Shown: positions 26,666-36,836, counted from the stretch's first letter. The stretch: 64,000 nucleotides of DNA from Phosphoribacter sp037046615 (GCA_037046615.1 JBAOHD010000015.1:1-64000); one strand, 5' to 3'. A program made the numbers and translations. Notes: generated by a model not told the origin, from the sequence alone.

Positions 26666-27280
26666 GTGGCACAGGACAAACCCAGGGCTCGACAGGCCAA
26701 GTCACGGCCGCTCGTCGAGCATCTCGCCCGGATCGACACCCCGACTCGGCTTCGCCGGGGGTGGCTGCTCGAGGAGGTCTTTGCCCCGCTCGGCATCGAG
26801 CCGGGGTCGGCGATCGAGGACGCCTGCGAGGACATCGTCGTCGACGTTATCTCCGACGAGGAGTCCTTCCGCATCCGTCCCCTGGGGTGGCGTGTCGACC
26901 TCGAGGCCGACCGGTTGCGGACCATCCTCGCCGGGTCGATCGTCGGGGGCGTGCTCCAGACGATCGTCGGAGACGACATCCCGGCAGAGGCATACCCCGA
27001 GGTCGTGTCTGTGGTCGTCGATGTCCCCGCAGTCATGCTGGAACGGCGCGAGCGCGTGTTGTCCGTCCCCCTTCCGCTCGCCAGGCCCACGACCGGGGTC
27101 ACCCCACAGATCCTCTTCAACCGTCTCGCACCGCGGGTGCGGTCGATGGTGGGCTTCGACGACTTCGAGCATTTCTGCGAGCGCCTCGTCAGGGCGGCGA
27201 GGCTCGGAGCGGCCGACTTCGGGGAGGTCCGCGTGCTCGATGACCCCGACCCGGCGGCGATCCGCCTCACCTGGGCCTGA
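26666..27280 (+). CDS. hypothetical protein of 204 residues
   Basis: Start GTG at 26,666 (AQDKPRARQAKSRPLVEHLA). No signal peptide or membrane segment. Conserved-looking parts include LEEVFAPLGIEPGSAIEDAC, YPEVVSVVVDVPAVML and SMVGFDDFEHFCERLVRAA. Acidic and probably cytosolic. No family is recognised; standard codon use suggests a real backbone gene. Confidence 0.55.
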   Translation: MAQDKPRARQAKSRPLVEHLARIDTPTRLRRGWLLEEVFAPLGIEPGSAIEDACEDIVVDVISDEESFRIRPLGWRVDLEADRLRTILAGSIVGGVLQTIVGDDIPAEAYPEVVSVVVDVPAVMLERRERVLSVPLPLARPTTGVTPQILFNRLAPRVRSMVGFDDFEHFCERLVRAARLGAADFGEVRVLDDPDPAAIRLTWA

Positions 27281-27300
27281 GGACACCCGCCCCCGCAGCG

Positions 27301-28191
27301 CTACCCGACCGTGCGGTCCGCCACCGTGCGGTCCCCCACCGTGCGGTCCAGGAACTCCAGGATGTCGGCGGTGACCTCGTCGCGGTTGGTCTCGTTGAGC
27401 AGTTCGTGGCGGGCACCGGCATACAGCCGCACCGTCACGTCAGCCACCCCGGCGTCGCGGTAACGCTGCCCCACGACCTCGACCGCGGCGCCCCCGCCCG
27501 CGAGCGGGTCGGCGCCTCCGGAGACGAGGAGGATCGGCAGGTCCGGGGGCAACGCGGCCAGCCGCGACGGGTCGGTCGCCGCTAATAGCGTCGGTATGCC
27601 GCGGAAGGGTTCCGACTCGAAGCCGCACCCCTCGTCGGCGACGTACTTGTCCACCTCGGCCGGGTCACGGCTGAGCCACTCGAACCCCGTCCGATGCTCG
27701 AACCCCGCGTTGAACGCGCTGAGATCTGCTGGCTCCGGGCTGTCGAGCATCGGTACGAGCCCCGACACCTCGGTCGTCCCGCTCAGGACGACTGCGTCAG
27801 GCATCTGGTCCGACCCGGCCGCGTCCACCAAAAACTGTTGGGTCGCAAAGGAACCCATCGAGTGCCCGAAGAGCGCGAGCGGCATACCCGGGTGGTCGAG
27901 CGCGAGGCGCTCGCGCAGGCGGGCGACATCGTCGACCCAGCCCGGCCACGAGTCGCGGCCCCACTTGCCGTAAGCCCCGCCCGCCGTGCGCCCTGACCCT
28001 CGGCCGTCCGGCGCGTAGACGAGGTAGCCGGCCGCGGTCAGCGCCTCGGCGAAGCGGCGGTATCTGCCGGCGTGCTCACCGAGCCCGTGCTGCACCTGCA
28101 CGACCGCGCGCGCCTCTCCCTCAGGCGCCCAGCGATAGGCCTGCACCGGTATGCCGTCCGCGCTCCAGACCACGATTGTCGACTCGTCCAT
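27301..28191 (-). CDS. alpha/beta hydrolase, monoacylglycerol-lipase-like
   Basis: ATG at 28,191; 296 residues. Serine aminopeptidase S33/monoglyceride lipase family: VVQVQHGLGEHAGRYRRFAE (oxyanion region), YAPDGRGSGRTAG, nucleophile elbow LFGHSMGSFATQQF (Ser), ILLVSGGADPLAGGG (Asp) and YAGARHELLNE (His). Probably cytosolic or membrane-associated lipid hydrolysis. The last residues are a tandem repeat (DRTVGDRTVADRTVG). Confidence 0.85.
   Translation of the reverse strand: MDESTIVVWSADGIPVQAYRWAPEGEARAVVQVQHGLGEHAGRYRRFAEALTAAGYLVYAPDGRGSGRTAGGAYGKWGRDSWPGWVDDVARLRERLALDHPGMPLALFGHSMGSFATQQFLVDAAGSDQMPDAVVLSGTTEVSGLVPMLDSPEPADLSAFNAGFEHRTGFEWLSRDPAEVDKYVADEGCGFESEPFRGIPTLLAATDPSRLAALPPDLPILLVSGGADPLAGGGAAVEVVGQRYRDAGVADVTVRLYAGARHELLNETNRDEVTADILEFLDRTVGDRTVADRTVG
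27308..27349. repeat. 15-bp tandem repeat, three copies, at the 3' end of the lipase gene
   Basis: ACCGTGCGGTCC recurs at 27,308, 27,323 and 27,338. It encodes DRTV(G/A) three times, so copy number would change only the protein tail. Confidence 0.85.
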
Positions 28192-28359
28192 AGATCCACC
28201 ATGACACCGTCTCGCGGCGTTGGCCAGCCCTCCGGGCGGGAACAGTCGGACTTCGCAGGAGGGTTGCAGTCGGTGACGACGCGGCATACCGGACGGGTCT
28301 CCCAACGGGGCGATCAGGCAGGTATGCCGCTGCCCGCGACGCAACCACCTGGAGCACCG

Positions 28360-28851
28360 ATGACGACTCTGCACGACTTCACCGCGCGCACCCTCCGGGG
28401 CGAGGACAAGCCCCTCGCGGACTACGCCGGGAAGGTCGTGCTGGTCGTCAACACGGCGTCCAAGTGCGGGCTGACCCCGCAGTTCACCGAGCTCGAGGAG
28501 CTCAACCAGCGGTATCGCGATCAAGGGCTGGCCGTGATCGGCTTCCCCTGCAACCAGTTTGCGGGCCAGGAGCCGGGCGACGCCGACGCAATCAGCGAGG
28601 TGTGCCACATCAACTACGGCGTCACCTTCGACATGTTCGACAAAATCGACGTCAACGGGCCCGGGGCTCACCCGCTCTATCAATGGCTGCGGTCGCAAAA
28701 GGGCGGCTTCCTGGGCTCGGCGATCAAGTGGAACTTCGCGAAGTTCCTCGTCGGGCGGGACGGGCAGGTCATCGAGCGCTATGCCCCAACCGTGAAGCCG
28801 TCGGACCTCGCCGCGGATATCGAGGCCGCGCTGGCGCTGTCTGTCGCCTGA
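28360..28851 (+). CDS. glutathione peroxidase-family thiol peroxidase
   Basis: 163 residues, start ATG 28,360 with GGAG upstream. VVNTASKCGLTPQFTELEEL holds the peroxidatic Cys (in place of Sec); FPCNQFAGQEPGD holds the conserved Gln and the second Cys; IKWNFAKFLVGRDGQVIERY contains the WNF motif. Bacterial members use thioredoxin rather than glutathione to reduce peroxides. Divergent from the lipase; the shared upstream region holds an inverted pair of GTATGCCG motifs (28,283 and 28,321). Confidence 0.92.
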   Translation: MTTLHDFTARTLRGEDKPLADYAGKVVLVVNTASKCGLTPQFTELEELNQRYRDQGLAVIGFPCNQFAGQEPGDADAISEVCHINYGVTFDMFDKIDVNGPGAHPLYQWLRSQKGGFLGSAIKWNFAKFLVGRDGQVIERYAPTVKPSDLAADIEAALALSVA

Positions 28852-28969
28852 GCCTCCCGGGCTGGGCTCACGCGAGAGTGTGCAGCGTCATGCACGCCCT
28901 GACGTGCACAGAGCTGCACGCTGTCGGGGTGGCGGCCAGGCGGCATACGCGCCGGGGTTGAATGGAGGC

Positions 28970-30365
28970 ATGAGCAGCGCGACGACGTTGACATTCCTCG
29001 GGGCAACCGGATCTGTCACGGGCTCCAAGTTCCTTCTCGCGAGCGGGCAGCGTCGGATCCTCGTCGATGCCGGGGTCTTCCAAGGCGAGCGCGCTCTCCG
29101 CCGGCGCAACTGGGAGCCCCGACGCTGCCCACCTGCAGGAACGCGACGCTCTCGATGCGGCCGAGGGTGGCTGGTCCAAGCACAACCCGCCCAAGCCCCT
29201 CTATGACACGACTGACCTTGAGGCCACCCTTCCGCTGCTCACGGCCGTCGACTACGACCGCGATCTCGACCTCTGCGACGGGCTCTGGGCGCGCTTCACC
29301 CGGGCGGGCCACATCCTCGGGTCAGCCAGCGTCCGGATCGAAACGCCCACGACGTCGGTTCTGTTCAGCGGTGACCTCGGCCGCCACGACCACCCCGTCT
29401 TGCGGCCCGCGATATCCCGGCGGGTGCGGCATACGTGCTCGTCGAGTCGACCTATGGCGACCGGGAGCACCCCGAGGCGCGCGAGCTGCCGCACGAGGGG
29501 CTCGCGGACGTCATCCGGCGCACGGTCGCCCGCGGTGGCTCCGTGCTCGTCCCGGCCTTCGCGGTCGACCGCACCGAGGTCGTCCTCAAAACGCTGGCCG
29601 ACATGCGCCGGCACGGGCGGATCCCCAAGGTGCCGATCGTCGTCAACTCCCCGATGGCCCTCGACGCGCTGGCGGCCTACCGGGACAACGCCGCCGAGCT
29701 GCGCGCCGACCTGGACCTCGCCGATGTCCTGGGCGACGTCACCGAGCTGCGCACTGCCGACGACCCCCCGGCGTTCACCGGCTCACGGCACGGGTCGTCG
29801 ATCATCATCTCGTCGTCGGGGATGGCGACCGGCGGGCGCGTCCTGCACCACCTCGAGCGGATGCTGCCCGACCCGCGCAACGCCGTCGTCCTCACCGGCT
29901 ACCAGAGTCCAGGCACCCGCGGCCGGGCTTTGGTCGAGGGCGCGACCCAGCTGAAGATGCACGGCCAATACGTCGGCGACCGTCTTCTGCGTCCACGGCG
30001 AGCCAGACCCGGCCGCCGCACTCGCCGCTCGCATCGAACGCGAGTTGCGTCTCGACGCCGTCGTCCCGCGCCTGGACGAGGTGGTCGCGCTCGCCACCCC
30101 GACGCCTGACGAGTGGCGCGACGCTGCTCTCGACTCCGCCTCGGGCCAGGACGTCACAGAGGCGTATGCCGTGCCTCCAGCCAGCGACGCCACCCCGGCT
30201 CCGGCGGCGTCCGGGTCAGCTTCAGCGTCGGCAGACCCGATCGTGACGGTGGGCGGGATACCCGTCGCTGGTGTCCATGTCGAGACTGACCTGCGGCCGC
30301 GTCAGGTCGACGAGTGGACGGTGGTGCTCGAAGGCACGATCACGATCCGCCTCGACCGGAGCTGA
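28970..30365 (+). pseudogene. beta-CASP metallo-beta-lactamase-fold hydrolase with two internal deletions and frame changes
   Basis: ATG at 28,970 after GGAGG: TLTFLGATGSVTGSKFLLAS and ILVDAGVFQGERALRRRNWE match the N-terminus of MBL/RNase J-like RNA exonucleases. The sequence then jumps to AHLQERDALDAAEGG, so about 60-70 residues including the zinc-binding HxHxDH are absent. Later RAGHILGSASVRIET, VESTYGDREHPE and KMHGQYV are recognisable, then it jumps to VFCVHGEPDPAAALAARIER, losing a further 40 or so residues. Frame changes occur near 29,115, 29,425 and 29,985. Missing zinc ligands make it inactive as given. Confidence 0.75.
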
Positions 30366-30398
30366 CTGCAGGAAGGTGCCCAGCTGACCCACCGAGCG

Positions 30399-31340
30399 CT
30401 AGCGATTAGCCCGGCCCCAGCCAAACCAACCACGCCGTTCAGGGGGCGCGGCGTCTTGGGGGGTCGGCTCGGCTCGGTCGGTGAGCAGCTCGTGCAGGCT
30501 GAAGGTGCGCCACGTGACACCGTCGTCGACGTAGGCCGTCTCACCACGACACGTCACCTGGTCGATCGTGAGCCAGAGCCGGTCGTCCTCGCTCAACCGC
30601 ACTCGGGAGCGCTCCTCGAAGGCCTGATTGGCCACCGTGCCGATGATCATCGTGGGCTCGACGTCACCGGCGAGGCCGACCCAGCCGTCGTCGGCGATCA
30701 CGATGGCGGTCTCCTCGACCTCAGGCAGCTGGATCACCTCCGTGTCACGCCCCTCGTGGATCCGCAGAAGCACACCGTTGCCCTCGCTGTCGGCCTGGCA
30801 GGCGAGGACCTCCCCGGTGCCGAGGCTGACCGCGTCAGTGCTCCAGTCCTCTCGGATCCCGCCAGGGGATTGCCAGAGCTGTCGCAGCTCGCGGTCGTAT
30901 TTCGTGAGCGCGCTGCCCAGGACCCACACGAAACCCTCACTGTCGGTGACGATCTTGCTGATCGTGTGGGGGGTGGTCGCCTCGGCCGTGATCGCCCCCG
31001 ATGGCGCCACGACCTGAAGGAGCTGGGTGTCAGCGTCGGTCTTGCCGCCGATGACCCAACCACCCGCAGGCGTCCGCGCGACACGGGCCCAGCGCATCGG
31101 CGCGGCAGGGATGAGAAGGGTGCGCGTGGGAGTCGGGTTGCCCACGTCGTATGCCGCGAGCACGACCGGTCTCCCCGCCTTGCGGTAGGACTTTAGATTT
31201 TTCGACCACAACGCCACCCCGCCCCGCTCGTCGAGGGCTGCACTGCCGCGGAAGCGGAACGTCGCGGACGGAGCCTCCATGGCCCCGACCACGCGGGGCA
31301 CGTGGATGCGCTCGCCGCCCCCGCTCATCCGCAGGCCCAT
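30399..31340 (-). CDS. propeller-like paralogue 3 of 3
   Basis: 313 residues, start ATG 31,340 (MGLRMSGGGERIHVPRVVGA). Repeated strand-turn units such as ISKIVTDSEGFVWVLGSALT, ELRQLWQSPGGI and VLLRIHEGRDTEVIQLPE suggest a beta-propeller. No signal peptide. The C-terminus PPERRGWFGWGRANR is nearly the same as that of the next paralogue, hinting at a shared docking or membrane-touching tail. Last of three tandem minus-strand copies; function unknown. Confidence 0.6.
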   Translation of the reverse strand: MGLRMSGGGERIHVPRVVGAMEAPSATFRFRGSAALDERGGVALWSKNLKSYRKAGRPVVLAAYDVGNPTPTRTLLIPAAPMRWARVARTPAGGWVIGGKTDADTQLLQVVAPSGAITAEATTPHTISKIVTDSEGFVWVLGSALTKYDRELRQLWQSPGGIREDWSTDAVSLGTGEVLACQADSEGNGVLLRIHEGRDTEVIQLPEVEETAIVIADDGWVGLAGDVEPTMIIGTVANQAFEERSRVRLSEDDRLWLTIDQVTCRGETAYVDDGVTWRTFSLHELLTDRAEPTPQDAAPPERRGWFGWGRANR

Positions 31341-31379
31341 ATCGTCACCAGTCCTCCTGTCGAAACGTCCACGTCGCGA

Positions 31380-32312
31380 TCAGCCGCGGCCCCAGCCAAA
31401 CCACCCGCGCCGCGCGGGGGGTGTCGCGTCTCGTGGCGCCTCCTGCGGCCGATCGGCCACGACCTCGGCCAGGGTGAACGTGTACCAGTCGTACCCAGTG
31501 CTCAGGTATGCCGTGTCGCCGCGACTCGTGACCTCGTCCGCGTAGAGCGAGTGGCCGGCCTTGTCGCGCAGCGCGACCCGGAAGCGTTCGGCGAACTCGT
31601 CGCCGGTGAGTGTGCCAACGACGAGCTCGCACTCGACCGCCGGCAAGACGCCCACCCAGTCTCCGTCGACGAGGATGGCATCAAAACCCTCGACATCGGG
31701 CACGGGGATGGTCACCGTGTCTTGGCCCTCGCGGACGCGCAGCAGCGTTGCCGGGCGCTCGTCGAACGTCTGACCAGCGATCACGACGCCCGGAGCCACG
31801 TTGACGGCCTCGACGCTCGCGTCGTCGCGGACCCCGCCCGGGGATTGCCAGATCTGCTCGAGCCCGCGCGTGAGCTTGGTCAGCGCACACCCGGCAACCC
31901 ACACGAAACCGTCACTGTCCGTGGCGATCTGGCCGACGGAATCGGCGATCCGACCTTCGGCGCGGAGAGCGCCGGTGGCGGTGAGCACCCGCAGCAGACT
32001 GCCCTCCGACCCCGTCGGCCCGGCGAGGAGCCAGTCCCCGCCGGGCATCCAGGCGGCGCGAGCCAGGGACACGGGCACCTGCTGGACGACGAGCGTCCGG
32101 CTCGCTGCCGACAAACTCGTCTCGTATGCCGCCAGCAGCGCCGGATTGCCCGCGAAGCGATGTGCGCCCGACCCCGTCGTCCACACCGCAACGGCCCCGT
32201 GCTGGTCGAACGCGGACGCCGCGAGGTGGTCGAACTCGTCAGGTCGGACGAAAGTCCCGAGCAGCCGCGGTGAGAAAATCCGCTGGCCGTCCGAGTCGAC
32301 ACTCAGGCCCAC
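31380..32312 (-). CDS. propeller-like paralogue 2 of 3
   Basis: GTG at 32,312 is chosen because VGLSVDSDGQRIFSPRLLG aligns with the start of paralogue 3. 310 residues. Shared blocks: QIATDSDGFVWVAGCALTKL, LEQIWQSPGGVRDD, LLRVREGQDTVTIPVPDVE, and the tail PPARRGWFGWGRG. It lies 35 bp after paralogue 1 and 40 bp before paralogue 3, so the three are probably one transcript. Confidence 0.6.
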   Translation of the reverse strand: MGLSVDSDGQRIFSPRLLGTFVRPDEFDHLAASAFDQHGAVAVWTTGSGAHRFAGNPALLAAYETSLSAASRTLVVQQVPVSLARAAWMPGGDWLLAGPTGSEGSLLRVLTATGALRAEGRIADSVGQIATDSDGFVWVAGCALTKLTRGLEQIWQSPGGVRDDASVEAVNVAPGVVIAGQTFDERPATLLRVREGQDTVTIPVPDVEGFDAILVDGDWVGVLPAVECELVVGTLTGDEFAERFRVALRDKAGHSLYADEVTSRGDTAYLSTGYDWYTFTLAEVVADRPQEAPRDATPPARRGWFGWGRG

Positions 32313-32346
32313 CAGGTCACCACCTCCCCACAGGGTTGTCCATGCG

Positions 32347-33309
32347 TCAGGTCCGCGGCGCGTCGGACGCGGACCCGGCGCCGTCGAGGAGTTCACCCAG
32401 CGACACGGCATACACGTCGGCGTCGTCGATGAAGACCGCCGTGTCGGCCAGGCAATAGATCGGGCAGGACGGCAACGGGTCACCGTCAGGGTGCCGCAGC
32501 ACGACTCGGTGGCTCTCGACGAACCGGCCGTCGACCATCCGCCCGATCACCGCAGTGTCCTGCACGGAGCCTGCGTCGAGGAGCCCGACCCAGTCGTCGC
32601 GGATGATGACGCCGAGAGCATCCGTCGGGATGCCGGGCACGACCGTGGTGTGCCCCAGCGCGCCGCGGCCGATCCGCAGCAGGTGAGCAGAGCCGCCCGG
32701 GAGCGCCCACGCCTCTCCGGCAGCCAGCGTGAGGGAGGTCATCCCTTGCGCGCCAGGCACATCCGGCGCGATCGACCAGCGCAGGGCCAACTCTGGCGAC
32801 CACCGCGTCAGCGTCGGACCCGACCGCGATCCGACGACCCAGATGTCGCCATCCCGATCCGTGAGCACCAACTCCGGGGTGTCCGCGATGGATGCCTGGT
32901 GCGCAACGTCCCCGTCGGCGGTCAAGACGAACGCCCGGTCCTCACCATCGGCGCCCACGCCCGCCAGGAGCCACCCGCCGCCGGGCATCGTCGCGACAAA
33001 GGGATACGCCACCGGCAGCGACGCCATCGCGACAGTTCTCGTGGGAGCCAGGCTCTCGCGGTCGTATGCCGTGAGCACACCCTCACCCCCCGGCTTCCCC
33101 GCGTCCTCCTCGGACCGGACCCAGAGGGCGACGAGGCCGTCGTTCCCGGAGTTCGACGATGCCAGATGCGGGAAGCCGGACGGGGCCGCGAGGCTCCCAA
33201 GGAGGCGCACGGCATACCGGCGCGGAGCAGGCGCGGCGCTGGGAGTCTTGCCCGACCCGAAAAGGCGCGACGTCCAGGACCGTTTGGGCACGTCCGTGGG
33301 GTGAGTCAT
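32347..33309 (-). CDS. propeller-like paralogue 1 of 3
   Basis: ATG 33,309; 320 residues. Diverged copy: it begins MTHPTDVPKRSWTSRLFGSG, so the Trp/Phe/Gly motif is at the N-terminus rather than the C-terminus. It keeps the shared blocks (DRDGDIWVVGSRSGPTLTRW, LGVIIRDDWVGLLDAGSVQD). First gene of the three-gene run; the gap to DUF72 is only 35 bp, so the operon may start there. Confidence 0.55.
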   Translation of the reverse strand: MTHPTDVPKRSWTSRLFGSGKTPSAAPAPRRYAVRLLGSLAAPSGFPHLASSNSGNDGLVALWVRSEEDAGKPGGEGVLTAYDRESLAPTRTVAMASLPVAYPFVATMPGGGWLLAGVGADGEDRAFVLTADGDVAHQASIADTPELVLTDRDGDIWVVGSRSGPTLTRWSPELALRWSIAPDVPGAQGMTSLTLAAGEAWALPGGSAHLLRIGRGALGHTTVVPGIPTDALGVIIRDDWVGLLDAGSVQDTAVIGRMVDGRFVESHRVVLRHPDGDPLPSCPIYCLADTAVFIDDADVYAVSLGELLDGAGSASDAPRT

Positions 33310-33343
33310 GTGGCCATTGTGGCCGAGCGGGCTCGACGAGCCG

Positions 33344-34108
33344 TCACGGGTCCTCGCGCGAGCCCTCGCCGCACAGCCGAGCGAGGGTGCGGGCGTTGGC
33401 CACGGCATACCCGTCGATGTCGTTATTGAAGTAGCCAAAGACGTGCCGTCCCTCGCGCACCCAACCGCGCAGCACGTCCGCCCACTCGCCCAAGGTGTCC
33501 TCGGAGTAGCAGCCGCCATAACGCCGCGCACCCGCCGGCCCGTGCCACCGGACGTACGCGAAGTCGGCGGTCGCGCGGATCGGGCTCGTCGTGGCGGGTC
33601 CGGTCGAGATGGCGTATGCCGCCCTCCTGGCTGCCAGCAGCTCCGTCACCTCGGCGTGCTCCCACGACTCGTGCCGAAACTCCATGGCGACCCGGAGGGT
33701 GGGCGGCGTCCCGGCGAGAAACGCATCCAGGAGGGCGTCGTCGCGGTGGAGGCTCGGCGGGAGCTGGACCAGCAGCGGCCCGGCGCGCTCGCCGAGGAGG
33801 GCGAAGCTGGCGGCGATCCGGTCGGTCCATTCCCCGGGGTTGTCGAGGCGCGCTGTGTGGGTTAGCGCCTTGGGGGCCTTGACGGTCAGCAAGAAGCCCT
33901 CGGGAAGGCGGCGCGCCCACCCGGCGAACGCTGCGTTGGAAGGCCAGCGGTAGTAGGAGGCATTGAGTTCGACAGTGGGGAAGGTGCGGGCGTAGAACTC
34001 GAGCCGCTCCCGGTCATGGAGGGTCGCCGGGTAGAAGGTGCCGGTCCAGTGCCGGTAGGTCCAGCCGGACGTGCCGAGGCGGATCGAAGGTGCGCCGGCT
34101 GATGTCAC
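33344..34108 (-). CDS. DUF72 family protein
   Basis: 254 residues. Family signature: IRLGTSGWTYRHWTGTFYP, YARTFPTVELNASYYRWPS, LPEGFLLTVKAPKALTH, GPLLVQLPPSLHRD, VAMEFRHESW, YGYFNNDIDGYAVANARTL-type ending. TIM-barrel-like fold resembling sugar isomerases/endonuclease IV; no proven activity. Probably the leader of the propeller operon or in tandem with the CorC gene upstream. Confidence 0.9.
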   Translation of the reverse strand: MTSAGAPSIRLGTSGWTYRHWTGTFYPATLHDRERLEFYARTFPTVELNASYYRWPSNAAFAGWARRLPEGFLLTVKAPKALTHTARLDNPGEWTDRIAASFALLGERAGPLLVQLPPSLHRDDALLDAFLAGTPPTLRVAMEFRHESWEHAEVTELLAARRAAYAISTGPATTSPIRATADFAYVRWHGPAGARRYGGCYSEDTLGEWADVLRGWVREGRHVFGYFNNDIDGYAVANARTLARLCGEGSREDP

Positions 34109-35160
34109 GGAAGGGACCTACCCGGCCGGTGTCGGGTCAGTCTGTCTCTTTGCCGCGGTCCCGCTCGCCGTGGTCTCCCGTGGCCGCCGCGCGCAGGCGA
34201 TGGAGCAGGCCGTGCTCTTCCTCGTCGGGCGCCGATGTCGTGTCGGCGAGGCCGACGGTGCCGTCCTCGTTGATCGCCGTGTCCTCGAAGTGGACGAGCG
34301 TGATGCGGTGATTGTCCATCTCGGTCACCGTGAGCCGGCCACCGTCGAGGGTCACGGTGTCACCGACGACCGGGACACTGCCGAACCTCTTGTAGAACAG
34401 TCCCGCCAGCGTGACGTAGTCGTCGTCCTCCGGGAAGGGGAAGTCGATGACGTCCTCAAGGTCGGTGATCCGCATCGATGCGTCGATCTCGTATTGGCTG
34501 CCCTCGAGCTTCTTGACCCGCCGAGCAGCGTGGGAGTACTCGTCGTCGTAGTCGCCGACGATCTCCTCGAGGATGTCTTCGAGGGTGATGATGCCTTCGG
34601 TGCCGCCGTATTCGTCGACGACGATCGCCATTTGTTGGTGGGTGCGCTTGAAGTCGGCGAGCAGGTCGTTGAGCGGCTTGCTGTCGGGGACCATGAAAGC
34701 CGGCTTGGCGAAGTCGCTGACCGGTTTGGTGGCCACCGCGTTGAAGGAGTCGGTCGCGCTGTGTTCGGCCATGAACGTGAGGATTTCCTTGATGGCGACG
34801 ATGCCGGTGATCTTGTCGATGCTCTCGGTGTAGATCGGGAAGCGCGCGTGCGGGATGTCGCGGAAGAAGCGCAGGGTCTCGGCGAGCGTCGTGTCTTGGG
34901 TGAGGGCGCGGATCTGGGTGCGGGGCACCATCGCCTCCCGGACGGAGTGCTCGTCGAGCTCGAAGACGCCCCGGATCATCTCGGTCTCTTCAGGCGCGAG
35001 CATGCCGTCCTTCTCGCTGGCTTCGAGGATCATCCGGATCTCTTCGACGCTCATCGTGAAGTGGCTCTCGCCGTGCCCGCCGAGGTTGCCCTGGCCCGAC
35101 ACGCGCAGGAGGAGGTCTGACGCCCATTTCATGACTGCGATGAGCGGGCGGAAGGTGAGG

Positions 35161-36836
35161 TACATGATGTTGACCTCGGCCCTTCACGGGTGAGTGGCTG
35201 ACACGCCCCCTGGATGTACCAAAGTGCCTGTCCTGTAACGGGATACTTGTGATTGCGACGTCACAACGACCCGGCACGGGAAGGCACTTGGTAAGTGAAG
35301 AGTACATCGTGGGCTTCGGGCCTGTCCGTCTCTGGTGATGGTGTCGGCGTGGTCGCTCACGCCGGCGGTACGGCGGTGCGGCTGCTGGCCGACCAGGTGG
35401 GCCTGACAGCTGAGCTCTCCGGCGCCCTGTCGCGGCGTGGTTTCGTCCCGGGGCATGACCGTGGCCAGGTCCTGGTCGATGTGGCCACCATGCTCGCCAA
35501 TGGTGGGGAGGCGATCGCCGACATCGACACACTGCGCCACCAAGAGGAGGTGCTCGGGTCGGTGGCCTCGCCACCGACGGTGTGGCGCGCCCTGGACGAG
35601 CTCACCCCCGCGAGGTTGAAGCGGGTCGAGGGGGCGCGGGCACGGACCCGGGCGCGGGTGTGGGAGCTGGCCGGTGGGGTGCCGGCGGCACGGGCCGCCG
35701 GCGGCACCCTGGACCCTGACCTGGTCGTCCTCGATGTCGATGCGACCATCGTGGTCGCGCACAGCGAGAAGGAGAACGCTGCGGCGACGTTCAAGCGCAC
35801 GTTCGGGTTTCATCCGCTGGGTGTCTGGTGCGATAACACCTCCGAGCTGCTCACCGTCGCGTTGCGTCCGGGTAATGCCGGCTCGAACACCGCGGCCGAC
35901 CACATCGAAGTCCTGACCAAGGCGGTCGCGCAGATTCCGCGGGCGCACCGCCAGAAGCTCCTCGTTCGTGTCGACGGGGCGGGCGCCTCGCACGCGCTGC
36001 TGAAGTGGCTCACCGCCGAAGACGCCAAACGTGGCCGTAGCGTGCAGTATTCGGTCGGGTTCGCCGTGACCGAGACCGTGCGCACCGCTATCGCCGCCAT
36101 TCCTGCGGAGGGGGTGTGGTCCCCGGCGCTGAAGGCGAACGGGGAGACGCGGGAGAAGGCGGACGTCGCTGAGATCACCGGCCTGCTGCCGACGTCGTTG
36201 CTGTCCGAGTGGCCGATTGGGATGCGGGTGATCGTGCGCCGCGAACGACCCCACCCCGGTGCGCAGCTCTCCTTGTTCGAGGAGGCCGACGGGTGGCGCT
36301 ACCAAGCGTTCGCGACCAACACCACCACCGGTGCCTTGCAGTTCCTCGAGGCCCGCCACCGTGCCCATGCCCGCGTCGAGGACCGGATCCGGCACGCCAA
36401 GGACACCGGTCTCGGACGGTTGCCCTCCAGGGAGTACGCGATCAACGAGGCATGGTTGGCGATCGTCGCGATCGCCGCCGACCTGGTCGCCTGGCTGCGG
36501 CTGCTCGCCCTGCCTGAGCGGCTCGCTGCGTGTGAGCCGAAGGCGTTGCGGTACCGGCTGCTGCACGTGCCCGCCCGGATCACCCGAGGGGGCCGGCGCC
36601 GACGGCTGCGGTTCCCGAAGACCTGGCCCTGGGTCAAGGACATCGTCGCCGTCTTCGCCCGGATCACCGCCATCCCGCGACACGCCTGACCCGTCCCTGT
36701 CCACCCTCGACCCGGAGCCCTCGGAGACCCGCACCGCAGCGCCACGCGGCCTCTCTTCATGCCCGAGCACCCGCTTGCCGCGTCAGCCCCTACGCAACCC
36801 GTTCACCGAGCCGATGTCGCGACCTCATGAAAGACG
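35161..36836 (+). mobile_element. IS1380-family insertion sequence
   Basis: 1676 bp between 4-bp direct repeats GAGG (35,157-35,160 and 36,837-36,840), the target size usual for IS1380. The ends are imperfectly inverted (CATGATGTTGACCTCGGC against CATGAGGTCGCGACATCGGC). It contains no copy of the GTATGCCG motif common in the flanking DNA. Confidence 0.88.
35295..36689 (+). CDS. IS1380-family transposase
   Basis: 464 residues from a GTG start. Features of the family: DVATMLANGGEAIADIDTLR, VVLDVDATIVVAHSEKENAA (catalytic Asp), LLVRVDGAGASHALLKWLTA (second Asp), and the late RIRHAKDTGLGRLPSREYAI (catalytic region with Asn/Glu) with LRYRLLHVPARITRGGRR at the end. It fills the element and appears intact. 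Confidence 0.95.
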   Translation: MKSTSWASGLSVSGDGVGVVAHAGGTAVRLLADQVGLTAELSGALSRRGFVPGHDRGQVLVDVATMLANGGEAIADIDTLRHQEEVLGSVASPPTVWRALDELTPARLKRVEGARARTRARVWELAGGVPAARAAGGTLDPDLVVLDVDATIVVAHSEKENAAATFKRTFGFHPLGVWCDNTSELLTVALRPGNAGSNTAADHIEVLTKAVAQIPRAHRQKLLVRVDGAGASHALLKWLTAEDAKRGRSVQYSVGFAVTETVRTAIAAIPAEGVWSPALKANGETREKADVAEITGLLPTSLLSEWPIGMRVIVRRERPHPGAQLSLFEEADGWRYQAFATNTTTGALQFLEARHRAHARVEDRIRHAKDTGLGRLPSREYAINEAWLAIVAIAADLVAWLRLLALPERLAACEPKALRYRLLHVPARITRGGRRRRLRFPKTWPWVKDIVAVFARITAIPRHA

